Shown here in pieces: positions 48,601 to 59,417 of a stretch of DNA of 64,000 bases. The position numbers and the translations under genes were made by a program. Origin of the DNA: Paracoccidioides lutzii Pb01. Lineage: Eukaryota > Ascomycota > Eurotiomycetes > Onygenales > Ajellomycetaceae. Positions within the stretch are counted from its first letter, which is position 1; the number at the start of each line of letters is the position of its first letter. The stretch is taken from the NCBI RefSeq assembly GCF_000150705.2, contig NW_015440967.1, positions 310,001-374,000 of the forward strand, read 5' to 3'. The notes beneath the pieces are model-generated. The model worked only from the letters and a program-made list of their open reading frames with translations, was not told the origin of the DNA and did no database searches.

Positions 48601-48993
48601 AAGGACTATTGGCACATTTGCAAAACGAAATGCAACGAGGCGCGACGCGCAAGCACAGGAAATGCCAACGCCAAAGCTCCCCGGGAGGAGATCCGCCAGG
48701 CACTGGGCCAGATGTGGCGTGATGCTCCTGGAGATATCCGACAACCATACATTGACCAGATTGGCGAACATCGTCGTGAAAATGATGAGTCTTTGGAGAA
48801 ATGGAAGGAGAGGATTGTGGAGTGGGAACGAAGGACGTACGAGGTTAAGGATCGCTGGTGCGCGGCGAATCCGTTTGATGCGTTTGAGGTTCAAGCTACC
48901 AAGAAGAATTTGGAAGGAATTGGTGGCCAGGACGAGAATACAGATGAAGACATATTTTTTAAAGTGGGCAGGAAGACAAGGCAGATTCATTGA
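45655..48993 (+). CDS. LSD1-type lysine-specific histone demethylase (SWIRM, amine oxidase, HMG box)
   Basis: A chromatin enzyme predicted to remove methyl groups from histone H3 lysines using FAD. A single uninterrupted exon codes 1112 residues. Residues 1-185 are Ser/Thr-rich and disordered. A SWIRM domain spans about 190-283 (NPYALHQGEQNLL, VAYDWLIRNGYINFGCVDIP). The FAD motif VIVGAGMAGLGCARQL begins near 303, and FGTMNKVILVFEKPFW carries the catalytic-type Lys at 709. FAGEATCGTHPATVHGAYLS closes the amine oxidase domain near 848-866. An HMG box (about 970-1057, KKPLNPFLLYQKDYW) follows, as in fission yeast Lsd1/Lsd2. I see no long helical hairpin like the CoREST-binding tower of animal LSD1. 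Start is the first ATG of the frame; a 5'-untranslated intron is likely. Confidence 0.95.
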   Translation: MSENLPTETHNSPELAKAAVFEEGSLKDMLHVTQEDETQAYAPPTINDTVTNVARSKPLVLEQQIRDFDDQLLQKQEQFNANVNSFSKETRISSVTDSLEYGSHDTTRLSRDRDIFTEGSHHNTPTGSMTSASLMSPLPPLKSTGSGATSNNNLKPGDTPKSQTGEPNSDYSKYRPRSSIPARLSASTYAQQCIAAAHASRLNPYALHQGEQNLLQDDLCHLHVTVYLNIRNGILRLWTRNPMVSVTREEALGCAKDIRWMNLASVAYDWLIRNGYINFGCVDIPKSIIASKRGRRKDGPTVVIVGAGMAGLGCARQLQGLFQQYPDVTTSPRVILLEGRKRIGGRIYSHPLTSLQSNTLPKGLRSTAEMGAQIVVGFDHGNPLDPIIRAQLALRYHLLRDISTIYDVDGTPVDELRDAMVEKLYNDILDRSGAYRHKAVIAPAAEGDRELIDLGRDSSADDGLTVRQYEEATASGTIGLLLPTKRVGRGVSHKTANIKTSSGVLLSDLGATNNHSAAVACQAMGWKLRNGVTSHDSIFLNGIAAKTKTQSLGAVMDDGIRQYQKLLPLTPRDMRLLNWHFANLEYANAANVGKLSLSGWDQDMGSEFEGEHAQVVGGYQQVPRGLWNLPDKLDVRTNKCVTKITYDPRGASSHKTAVHCEDGEIIHADKIVFTAPLGVLKKEFIKFEPPLPQWKTGAVNRLGFGTMNKVILVFEKPFWDVERDMFGLLREPTVQNSLSQADYSRNRGRFYLFWNCIKTTGLPVLIALMAGDAAHQAEAMTDTEILGEVTSQLRNIFKEVAVPDPLETIITRWGKDKFANGSYSYVGTEALPGDYDLMAKPIGNLYFAGEATCGTHPATVHGAYLSGLRAASEILESIIGPITFPKPLVLAKCKKTNNAPLTAMDSTSINGSTVNGRKRKALLPESPAEKPAAPPRSNNSFPSASSVREAYDKAMWDAIIKELGPAEPRPAKKPLNPFLLYQKDYWHICKTKCNEARRASTGNANAKAPREEIRQALGQMWRDAPGDIRQPYIDQIGEHRRENDESLEKWKERIVEWERRTYEVKDRWCAANPFDAFEVQATKKNLEGIGGQDENTDEDIFFKVGRKTRQIH

Positions 48994-49862
48994 GTGCCTT
49001 ATAGCCGGTTTTCTTTTCTTCCCCTTCCCCCCCCCTTCTTCCCCTTGTCCCTTTTCTGATAATAATAACGAAAAGTTTCCCGGATGGGTAGTTTGAATCG
49101 GTCAGCTCTGGAGAGTTGCGTTCCTTTCTTGCAAATACGGGTTTATTTTAGTTTCTCTAGATGCGTTTTGCGAGTCTTCGCTTGCAACTGTGGTTTTAAA
49201 AGTTGATTTGCATGGGTTAGGGAAACCCAATAGGTCAAGGTGTCCATTGGGCGGTGCGTGAATGGGAGAGTCTGGTGCATTATGTCTTCAGTCATTTCTT
49301 TTTTTCAAAAGGGGAAATTCCTTCCATATCTTACCTCGGGAGGATTGAACGGAGTGAGGTTAGAGGATCTCTTTCAATTTCCCTCTATAATGCACTGATT
49401 CCTCTTCCCCATATCTCAGGATCTTCCTTCTAGCTTTTCTTTGCTGCCTATTTAAAATCTGTACGTTTGTACTCTATGTATTTTATGTGTACCTCTCTCT
49501 ATTTTCGCTTCTGCAGCACATATTGTGAAGCAAGTAATGAAATTATCATGCAATCGAAAAACTCTTAAAAAACACTCTCCAGATCTCGGCATGGTATGGT
49601 CCTAAAGTTCGACTAGCCTTACTCCGCTCAAAATGGATTGTTGAGATCCATTCGACAGTAATAATACGGGTATTTTCCTGGTCCAATGATTTAACCAGAA
49701 CAAATCTTATCCATTCATCCAATGCGCAAAGGGAGGGGGGAGGGGGAAGACAGTTATATAATATCTAATACGGAAATATCCTAGAATCAATAATAATTCT
49801 TTTTTTCCTTCCGTCTCCTGAACTCGAAACTTAAATCCAACAATCTCCCTGAAATTGTTATA
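48994..49862. other. Convergent spacer
   Basis: About 0.87 kb between the 3' ends of the demethylase and thioredoxin reductase genes. A C-rich/T-rich stretch starts at 49,015. No feature supported. Confidence 0.5.
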
Positions 49863-51166
49863 TTACAGTAGGGGATTGGACGTATACTCCAATGTCGGAG
49901 GAGCATTCTCCCCTTGGTTAGATTGTTCAATGGATGTGGCAACGAAAGGAGGTTCATCTCCCCCTTCCGACTCTGCAATGTACTTTTCAGCTTCGAGCGC
50001 AGCGATGCAACCAGATCCTGCAAGTCACGTAGTAGTAGTTCGTTAATCAATCCGTCAAACAAGAAAATCCAAAATACAAACGAGACATGAAATAAAAGGG
50101 GCTAGCACGCACCGGCACTTGTAATAGCTTGCCTATATCTCCTATCCTGCACATCGCCAGCAGCAAACACGCCAGGAACACTCGTATAGCTCGTCCCCGG
50201 CTTCGTAACAATATAACCTTCCGCATCTGTCTCGACCTGTCCCTTCACCAACGCTGTCGCGGGATCATGTCCCACAGCATAGAAGAGGCCATTAGCTGGA
50301 ACAACTTCCTCAACTCCGGACACCACATTCTTAATCTTCAAATGTGTCACGAGCCCCCTTGGCGCGGGCTCCCCTTGCACCTCCACCGCAACCGTATTAA
50401 ACTTCACCTCAACCTTAGGATTGACCAACAACCTTTTCGCCATCGTCTTGCTCGCGCGCAGTTTATCCCGTCTCACCAACACCGTCACTTTGCTACCATA
50501 CTTTGTAAGAAACATGGCCTCCTCTGCCGCCGAATCTCCGCCGCCAATCACAAACAACGGCTTGTTCCGAAAAATAGGCACGGCTCCATCACAAACAGCA
50601 CATGCACTGATGCCATTCTGCCAATACTGCTGTTCACCGGGTAAATCGAGACGGCGCGCATTGGCACCCGTGGCTACAATTAGCGCATCTGCAGTGTGTG
50701 CAGGCGCGTCGTCGGGCCCATCAGAGAATTCTTTCCATAACTTGAAGGGGCGGCAGGAGAGGTCGACGCGAGAGACGGTTTCAGAGATGATCTCTGTGCC
50801 AAAACGGACGGACTGGGCGCGCATGTTATCCATGAGTTCGGAGCCGCCAATGCCATGCGGAAAGCCGGGGAAATTTTCGACATCTGTCGTGGTGGTGAGT
50901 TGGCCGCCTGCGGCAGTGCCGTTGGCCATCATTCCTTCATAGAGCACGGGTTTCAATTCAGCGCGGGAGAGATAAATGGCCGCTGTGTGCGCAGCGGGCC
51001 CGGAGCCAATAACTATATAATTATATATATATTTCGCATTTTAGTTTGATAAGTGATATTTAAAGGAGATCACTCGGTGACATTCGATAAAATAAAAGTA
51101 AAAGAGGCAGGCGAAAACCTCAGAATAATAATTGAATTACTCACCAACGACTTTTGAGTGCTTCAT
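49863..51166 (-). CDS. trxB: Thioredoxin reductase (NADPH), low-molecular-weight type
   Basis: Flavoenzyme that passes electrons from NADPH to thioredoxin. Minus-strand exons 51166-51145, 51012-50113 and 50017-49863 give 358 residues. The start reads MKHSKVVVIGSGPAAHTAAI (FAD dinucleotide fold), then TTTTDVENFPGFP and the redox centre ACAVCDG. VIGGGDSAAEEAMFLTKYGS binds NADPH, and GVFAAGDVQDRRYRQAITSA is the closing FAD motif. The C-terminal tail (about 318-358) is Glu/Pro-rich and typical of fungal enzymes. The ATG at 51166 matches the usual cytosolic start, but the frame remains open for 77 codons upstream and reads like a mitochondrial presequence without any ATG (described separately). 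Confidence 0.95.
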
Positions 51167-51397
51167 CCTGGAGGAGATATGGGATGCCTTGACGCTGAGG
51201 GGCGTCGCGGGGTGAAAGGGGACAGCAGTGCCGGTGGGGGAGGACCGATTTTGGAACGAAGCCGCAGCAGCAACAGAGAGGCCGACGCTAGATCGGAGAG
51301 AGGAGAGAGGAGCGCGACGAAAGATTGAGGAGAACAGCTTGGCGATTATCTTGTGAACCTTGGACGAGAGATGGGCTGGGTGGGTGTTCTGTGCTTT
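51167..51397 (-). other. In-frame ATG-less upstream extension of thioredoxin reductase, presequence-like
   Basis: Directly upstream of the ATG the same frame stays open for 77 codons until a TAA at 51400-51398, with no ATG in it. The last 66 codons contain no Asp or Glu and are rich in Ser, Ala and Arg, for example AKLFSSIFRRAPLSSLRSS. That composition and amphipathic pattern is what a mitochondrial targeting sequence has. Near-cognate starts in frame include ATC at 51346 (A at -3 and G at +4, a favourable context) and CTG at 51337. Translation from one of these would give a mitochondrial isoform. A chance open frame in a GC-rich leader remains possible. Confidence 0.5.
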
Positions 51398-52147
51398 TTA
51401 TGGTTGTTTTTGCAGACAGATCCTTGATGGTAGGGTAGGGGTGGGATTGGAAGGTTAACGGGTTGGGTATTTCAAATAACTAGTTAATTAATTACAGCGA
51501 AAACAGAGTCTGCCTTGGCCTGGAAAGTTTGGATGCTTTCGAGAAAAAGAATCGGTTCGGGGTCAATTGCCGATGAATGGACCAGACACCCGACAGGAGA
51601 GAGGTGCACCAATGCGGAGAGGAACAGCTGAAGAGAATCTAAGTATGACTGATGGACGCGGTGGGAATAAAATGGGTCGACGTTTTATACAAATTTTGCT
51701 AAATAGGCAGAGAAACTTTGGGGCACCAAAAGTATCAGTTTTCTATGTTGGGCTCCTTTATTAACTCTCCGTACGTGGTAAAGAACTGATTAATGACAGA
51801 TGTAAGAACAACATTTATCTTCCTACACACACACAACTATACAAAGAACAATGAGTGACGGAACAGAACAACCGGTTAGTTATGTGAACCTGTTCTTGCT
51901 TGCATAACTATTCAAATCGTAACTGAAAAAAGAGCAGACATTAGAGAACATAGTTGTATCATAGTTACGGTATCCAGCAAGTTACACAAAAGCACAAATG
52001 CGAAGAAAGGTAATAAGAAAAAGCAAGCAGACATGCAATCATGTCAAAAAAAAAAAAAAAAAAAGCCAGCCGAACATGAAAAGCAAATAATTTCGAACAA
52101 AAGACATCGAAGAAAAAGGAGGAACGAAATTCCTATGGATGACATGC
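51398..52147. other. Spacer between thioredoxin reductase and PhoD-like gene
   Basis: It holds the thioredoxin reductase upstream region and the 3' end of the PhoD-like gene. An A run of 19 lies near 52,046-52,064. No gene is supported. Confidence 0.5.
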
Positions 52148-55100
52148 TTAAATGATCCCAAGCCACTTCTTCTTCGGTTTATACGCGTCCACCCCACCAT
52201 ATCCATGTCCATGCCCCTGAGGCGGAGGGGCTGGCAGCGGAGGCAAGCCAACATCATCATCGTATTCATCATATTCATCATCACTTGGACTTCGCGCAAC
52301 CTCCCCTTCGTCATATCGCCCTTTAAACGTACCTCCAGCCTGAGTATGTTCGACTCCTCGTTTCATTTCGTGTTCCTGCCCTAGGCCCATCTCGGATGAT
52401 GACTGGACCGCTTCCTCCTGCGGCTGCTGCTGCTGCTGCTTCCTCCTCCTCGCACCAATCTTCCACCAACGATTCTTCTCCCGCGGTTCGCTCCGCTCAA
52501 AGACACCATCAAACCATAATGCAGGCACGAGGATTCTGTATGGATTCGTAATGCCCGATGGGTCCTGCGGGTTCGTTTCGCAGTTCAAGGTGATATCAAG
52601 ACCTCCGTCGAGATTGATGAAGTTTTGTAGGGCGAGGGATCCTGCTTTTGCTTCCCGCCTTATTTCTTTGGCACTTAGATCGGTGCGGCGGCGGAGGACA
52701 TTACCTGGGCTTGGTGGTAGCGATGGATCGTTGGCTGGTGGTTGGTTTCCAGCTGTCACCGGTCTCTGGGGTTGGGGTGGGAAGTAGTTAGCCGGTGCGT
52801 GTGAAGTGGGCGTGGGCAGCCCATCGTAACTCATGCGGCGTTTTTCCGATAGGCGCAGCGAATTGCTTCTAGTAGGTGGTTTTGGGCCACTCTGAGAAAA
52901 CCTTCGCAGCAGGTTTGTGGGTCTGCCATCGCCCCTAGACATTGATAAGGATCTCATCAGTTTTCTTGTGGGATGTTGTGCTGGACTGGGAGGATCCGAT
53001 TCCGTGGGCGTCGGAGGCGGAGTTGAGCCTGGAACATCTTGTTTAGCACATGAAGGATTAACTACAATGTAGCTATTTGTTCGGAGACTCTCACCAGGAG
53101 CATATTCCAGAATAGAGCACCAGTTCCGTCTAGGAAGAAGACGTTTGTTATTTCGTGGCTTCCCGTCAACGTCATGAGTAAAAATTGCTCGCATGTCCTC
53201 GACAGTTTTCGTATCAAAGAAATGGAGTTTATTCCGTTTGTCGAGCGCATCTGCCATCATTTCCGACGCAGGGACATTGACGATTGATGATGATATCACA
53301 TTAGGCATGTATCTGTAGTCATTATCTTTGGCGATCTGTAACTTTGGGTTAGAGTAGAATTGTCCGATTGCTGCAACCCGGGCATCGCCTCTGCGATGGA
53401 TCGTTAGCCTGGCATATGTAGCAATCAAGTTTGATGGACATATCAGCATACCCTAGTATAGTTATTCTGACAGATTTCTCTGCGGCGAGTTCCTGCAAGT
53501 CTTCGATGAGCCAGTGGCGCTCGAGCTTATGTGCTTTAGAGGCCCATTGGCTATCAATCGTTTCCATGCTCACGTCAAACTTTTCTCTCAAAATTCCAAA
53601 CAAGCCTGCCCGCCCAAGTGCTTTTACAGGATAGCTTGCCCGGCTGCTCAGAACATTTTCAAGCCACACCTAGAAGTTTGTTAGCAGTAGCTCAATTATT
53701 ACCAAAGGCTGTTCAAAAGGAATCTACATACAAATCTTGGATAAGCAATAGGCACGCTTAAAAGCACAATCAAATGCTTTGTTTCTCCCTTGACAATTTC
53801 GTCATGACAACGGTTGAAGATCAGGTCAGACGAATCATCGTTAAGTACATCATCTCTCTATATATATCGATATCAGTAAGAAATAGGAGGTGTAAATTCG
53901 CGATATTACCAGCAACAACAGTGTGGGAAGGGTTTTTCTCCTACCGTTCGCTCAGTTTGACAATCAACTGCCAAAAATGCTACACGTTTGCCCATTTTCA
54001 TAAAAACACTCCTACTCCGTTGACTGATATAGGTACCACGATTAGCTCCGAGTAACCAGCTTGGTTCGTCCAAGTCCGTCTCTTCGGGAACGCTCTGATG
54101 CTGAAAGAGCATATAATATTTGAACGCCAGATTACCAATCCCAGACATTACCGGCGTTCTCATGAGTTGGTGCAGATAAGAGCCATAGCCGGGAATAATA
54201 TCATGGTCATTCCACATGTTAACCATGGGTATTTGAGAATTGGCCATGCTGAACAGGCCATGGGAGAACCATTTCAGGTACTGCTGGAGATAGAAATTCT
54301 CCAACTCGGATTTAATGTCTAGGTTGAAGGGATGATGTCGCTCTTGATAGGGGATTCTCAGCTCCATCCAGCACCGGAAATGCTCTGTGTCGAAAATGGC
54401 TGTGTCGTTGAATATCTGGTCTCCTCCTCCCACCATAACATGGAACGGGCGCGTTTGGTGAGTATTCAGAACATCCCGCCATAGAGGATCAGGGCCACTG
54501 AACTTGTCACGATCCGCAGATCCACTGAACCCGTTCCCACTGTGGAACATAATGTTCATCGACTGGCCCTTGGCGGGGACCCAGAAACCAATCGCAGAAC
54601 CCTGGTTGATTCGATAGGCAATTCTCTGTTGTCTATCGCCCAACTCAATCTCAAGACTGAATCGCCAAAAAGTTACGTCCCTTGCTGAATCCGTATAGAG
54701 GCGGACTCCTTTAACTTCTCTGTATTTACCGACAGATTCCCCATCTTTCTCTCTAATGCGAGTGGTCGGTGGAGAAACTTGGTTGCTTGCGCTGTACTCT
54801 AGAGGGCTGGGAGAAGTTTCGAAGAGCCCGTCGTCGTTGTCGATAAAGGAGAGGTCCCTGCCTTCCTCAAGATGATCGACGGGCTTGACATAGAGTAACT
54901 TGCCGTTTCGTCCAAGTTTGGTGAGGCCAGAGATTGGATCCACATACTCTGGGGCAAGTTCGCCGGTCTCGTTGTTGATTTCAGTTGGTGGGGGTGGAAG
55001 TAGATCCATTGGCTGGGAGAACAAGCGGAGTGTTGGAGGTTCCTGATAAGACGACGCAGAATCCTTGGTGACTATCATAATGCTCCCTCTCCATATTGCT

Positions 55101-57016
55101 TGCTCAATAGGGCCATGCAGCCCATCCTTCTGTTCCCATTTCATACCTGTATATCTGAGGAGAGGCCCACATTCGAGATATAATGGCGGATTAAATGGTG
55201 TATTATCTAAAAATGAAAAGCATGATTAGCCTTCCTAGAAGCCACTTAAAATGCTGTGGCGAAATAATTATCCTCAACATGCCATACACACTATGCGATG
55301 GAAACAAAAGGGCATTCAGAACTTACTTTTGGGTTTCGTTTTCGATGGCGGATGTTGCTCATAAGCAACTCCATTGCTCCTACTTTTCCTTGCCGATCCA
55401 CCACCTTCCCACCACGCTTTGTCAAGCTCAGCATTTCGAAGTTCGCGAAGGTCAAAGTCAGCTGAACGCAATCTCCCTATAGCCGCAGTTTTCCACTCTG
55501 ACAGAGGGGGTGGTGTTGGAGGAGGTACAGCAAAGGATACACTGTGTTGTTTTGCCTTGCTATTTCTGGTCTGCTGCGGAGTTCCAGATAAGGTGGCTTG
55601 AGGAGGTGTAGTATTGCTCAGTCCAAGTCCCACGGGTGGATTTTCCAGTGTGTTCTTGCTAGTTGACGCATTGTTACGATTAGTAGGTTGTCGAGCATCG
55701 TGGGCCACCGAATCTGACGAGACGGGAAGTGGGAATGTTTTCTGTCTCTCGCGATGGTCTGCCAGAAATTGAGAGTTAAGAATCTTTGGTAATGGCTTTT
55801 GTAGCTTCCGGCTATTGGAGCATTGTACATCTTCTAAGTTGGCAGGCCGACCAAGCTCTTTATTTTGTGCATGGGGGTTCGAATCTTCCAGATCATCGGG
55901 GATGCGATTGTACGGCGCGTGAGCTTTCTGTAAGGTTGCCGCATCGTTCGTTCTTTGATCAGCGGTCTGCGTTGTTGTGTCACTGAGTTCCCAACCCCGT
56001 TGCCGCCCCATGTTCCTTGGAGCATCAATTTGTTCACTCAGAACTGGCTCTTCCTGGGCTGGTGGTTGTCGAATATCGTTAGGTATTTGCTCTTCGTACT
56101 CGAATCCCCCACGGCCATCTTTCGAGAAACGTTTAGCATCAGCCTCTGTTGATTCTATGACGGCACTATGCCGCAATCTATCACGTTGCTTGTTGCTCAG
56201 ACTCCGGACCAAACCTGCTTCGTCGAGAACACTTGAGGGTTCTGCACCAGTTTTCGGTCCGCGAGTTGCGCTAGGCTGCGACGTCGGGGTGATATCACGG
56301 CTCATCTGACGACTTCGACGACCGGCTTTTGCTTCTCTCAAGAGCATCTCAGCTTCTTCCACCCTGGCACGTTTCTCTTCCTTGCTGATATCTTTCAGGG
56401 TGAATTCTAGCTTTTGTAGAGGAGACTTTTCCGGAGCCCAATCACGTCGTGGTTTTGAAAGCTTTTTTTGGCTTTCCGAAACTCTTCTTGCACCAGGTGA
56501 CACTGGCGAATCGGATTGGGGTGGTGGGACGGGATCAAGAGGAGGTAAGCTTGCCCGATTGGGGTTTCTCGGCTTGCGGATAGTCACATTTTGCATGTCT
56601 ATCTGGGGAGATAACCTGTTCGAAGACCCGACTTCATGCAACTGCCTTTGGGAGTCCACCCGGGGGGCGCTATTTGCAGGAGAAAGTCTATCTAACCCAT
56701 CCAGAGCCGTTTCTGCTGGTAATTCTCTGGCCCGCACAGAGAAAGGCTTCGGCTCGTCCCCAAACCGACGCGACGGCCCTACGCCACCATAAGGGAGTTT
56801 GTACGAAGCGGAAGGCCCACGGGAAGCCTCTGAGGCTGCAGGAAGGACAGGAGAGTGGTTGGAATAGCTGAGGGAGGTAGCCCGTTTGGCGGAGTGTCGT
56901 CTATTTGTTAATGGAGCATTGTCCTCCACACCGTTGATGGGCTGCTGCTGGTTGGAATAATAAGTTTGCTTTGACACTGGCACAGACTGCCTGCGGGAGG
57001 ATGAAATCGTCGCCAT
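52148..57016 (-). CDS. Large PhoD-like metallophosphatase
   Basis: Minus-strand exons 57016-55327, 55206-53945, 53857-53732, 53669-53452, 53390-53095 and 53028-52148 give 1490 residues. Residues 1-560 are disordered and rich in Ser, Pro, Arg and Gln. The PhoD-like region follows: RPFHVMVGGGDQIFNDTAIF (metal site), MVNMWNDHDIIPGYGSYLHQ (His/Asp metal site), ETKHLIVLLSVPIAYPR, and after it AAIGQFYSNPK with the RYMPNVISSSIVNVPA segment. The tail (about 1200-1490) is basic and Ser/Pro-rich with KRRMSYDGLP and a Gln run. Its substrate is unknown; relatives are fungal cytosolic proteins rather than secreted alkaline phosphatases. A 66-nt intron (53094-53029) has strong GTGAGAG, GCTAAAC and CAG signals; because 66 is a multiple of three, retention would add 22 residues without a stop. 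Confidence 0.87.
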
Positions 57017-58768
57017 TTCTGTCTACTCAAACCCCCACCAGAGCATTCAACTCTGTGCAGACTGAACGCATCCAATTGGTCTCTGCACTAAGCCTGAGTA
57101 GATTGCGTTCAGAATATATCTAGCACTGGGGCTAATGCAGTTATGAGGGAAAGCTGCAACTGTGCATTTCTCTAAGATGTTGCACAGTATGTCCGCTATA
57201 ATCCGACAGGGCACCTAGGGTATTTAGAGTAGGGAGGAGGATAGAGGAGTAGACATGAGAAGCATGCTCAGGCGACGATAAACGACGGGGAAATTCATCA
57301 GAAACATTTACAAAGAAAGAAAGAAAGAAAAAAAAAAAAAAAAATTGTAGCGTCGGAGGAGGCTGGGTGGGTGGTGAATCAGCAGAGTCGAAGCAGAAGC
57401 AACGCAATCAGCTCCTATGACGGAAGCGTTGGCTGGTGGAACTGACCAGTTGGTGCCAGACAATTCGCTCCAGTCAGGAAAGCTGAAATGTGAATGCTGA
57501 TTCACTTCGCCCAGAACAACGGGCGAGGATGATACAAAACAGAAGCCAGAATGACAGGGAAAAGAATGGAAGAGAAGTAGATAGCTCCGGAAGAGAAGAA
57601 AAATGAAAATCTTCTAAAAGGCTGCGGGGATTGTCAGTCCGTCCGGAGAACCAGGCAGTTATGAGAGTTATGAGCTATATTGACAGAGCTGGCAAAGGGC
57701 TCCCGGAGATATTTAAGAAAATTCAATAATCTATTTCGCCCAGCCATTTGCATTTAACTTCTTTTCTTTGGCTTGCGTGCCGCAAACAGGGACCGCTCTC
57801 TGGGGTGGCTGGCAAGGCCAATGACGCCGTAGCGTCAGCAAACGCCCCAATGGAGTCCTTACAGGAATCCCCGGAAGTCGGTTGCATGACATCGTAGGCG
57901 AAATAATTAATAGCTAGTTATTGCACCATTCCCGAGTGTTTATACCATCTGAAGAGTCTCGTTGATCTTGATATATCAGCTTCAACAAAATCTCCGAGTC
58001 GTCGGGTATTTGGACGCCTTAACGACGCTCGAACGGCCATGGGTGAACCAACAATGGCTTACATGGCCCGCTGGGTGAGACACTCAGAGATCTATTGTCA
58101 ATCTCTCAAAGAGATAGACGCACGATTTCAACAGCATCACTAACATCACTCATCGATGAGCAGCAGACTCTCGTGCATTGATGACAATATCATCCGGACG
58201 GGGCTCGGCAATTCAGGAAGATCTTTGACCCAAAAAAAAAAAAAACTTCATGACGTCAAAATTATGTGTGATGGGTTTGGGCGATTGTAGAGGCTTCTAT
58301 ATTAACTAATATGGGAGGGTTGAAGAAATATGAGGAAGAATTGATAGGGACATCCTTTGTCCAGGATTATTTTATGTTCTTTAAGGGGTATTAGATTCCA
58401 AGGTAACTAGTATTTACAACCAAACACCTAATCCTGATCTATAGATCTTGATGTCCGGATTGACTTCACAACTGGTACCATGGTTGGCGGTTGTGGGTGC
58501 ATACAAGCATGGTAGGTTGGATTTGGAGGCACATATCCTCAGGAAGAAAATCTGTCAAGTTGCCTAGGCTTCCAGCTTAACTGTTGAATGAAGCGGTGGT
58601 TAGCAACATATGCGGATCCCGTATAGGCATGTCGTAGCCCGGCAATTTTCTTAGACACTCTGTTCCACAGGTCGGATCTGGAGGCATTCACTGACGGCCT
58701 GTTTAGTATGTAATGATATTTCCACAACCAAAGCCTAAAGTATTGTGAGAAGAAAAACCAAAGAAGGG

Positions 58769-58810
<42 letters not shown>

Positions 58811-59417
58811 GGGGGAAGAAGAAGAAGAAGAAGAAGAAGAGAATATACTACATATGATTGGCGAAGATCTAAAATGCCTCAGAATTCGGCAAAGTTTGCC
58901 CCCTGGCTCTAGAGGATAACACCCCCAAAACGCCACAGCCACGGCCTGAAATATTGTTTTCGGCGGTTGGTTCTCCATACACCTCTTCATTTTCCTCAAC
59001 TTTCTCCTCGTCCTGTTCCTTTCGCCATAGTCGGCTTATCCTAAATAAACACCGCTCACCCGCTACGACCTCGAGCTTCATGACAGAGAGGTCTTGGGCG
59101 ACTCTGATAAATCAGTCGTAACTCTTTCTCATCGCTGCGGAACGCCCGACAGATCAAGTACGTAGCCAGGTAGATCATCCACCTTTTGTTTCATTCTCCT
59201 CGGACAACGCGCGCTCCCCCGTCTTCCTGGCACCATATGTATAACAGGTCGTTTAACATTGTCTCAGACGTCTGGAATCGGATATGCAATAGTCGTTCAT
59301 GGCAAACAACATTTCGCGTCCGTTATATCTTCTCGACGACAGGTGGTTGGCCGGTGTTGTCTGACATCATTTCTCCTCCACCTCATACTCGAAAACGACA
59401 GCAAGAACGGAGGCAAC
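57017..59417. promoter_or_regulatory. Divergent upstream region, PhoD-like gene and kexin gene
   Basis: About 2.4 kb between two start codons. A GAAA-rich/A-rich run lies at 57,315-57,345 and a long A/GAA repeat at 58,769-58,842. The open frame before the kexin ATG (from 59259) is in frame with it but not needed. No other gene is supported. Confidence 0.45.
58769..58842. repeat. Poly(A) run of about 40 followed by (GAA)n
   Basis: About forty A are followed by TAGGGG and then eight or nine GAA units, in the shared upstream region of two genes. Length is likely unreliable in the assembly. Confidence 0.85.

Noticed and set aside
46207..48990. Long minus-strand frames opposite the demethylase
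   Set aside because: Shadows of a conserved coding frame; no independent domain evidence.
59259..59417. Upstream in-frame start for kexin
   Set aside because: It would place 53 residues before an excellent signal peptide; the ATG at 59418 is preferred.
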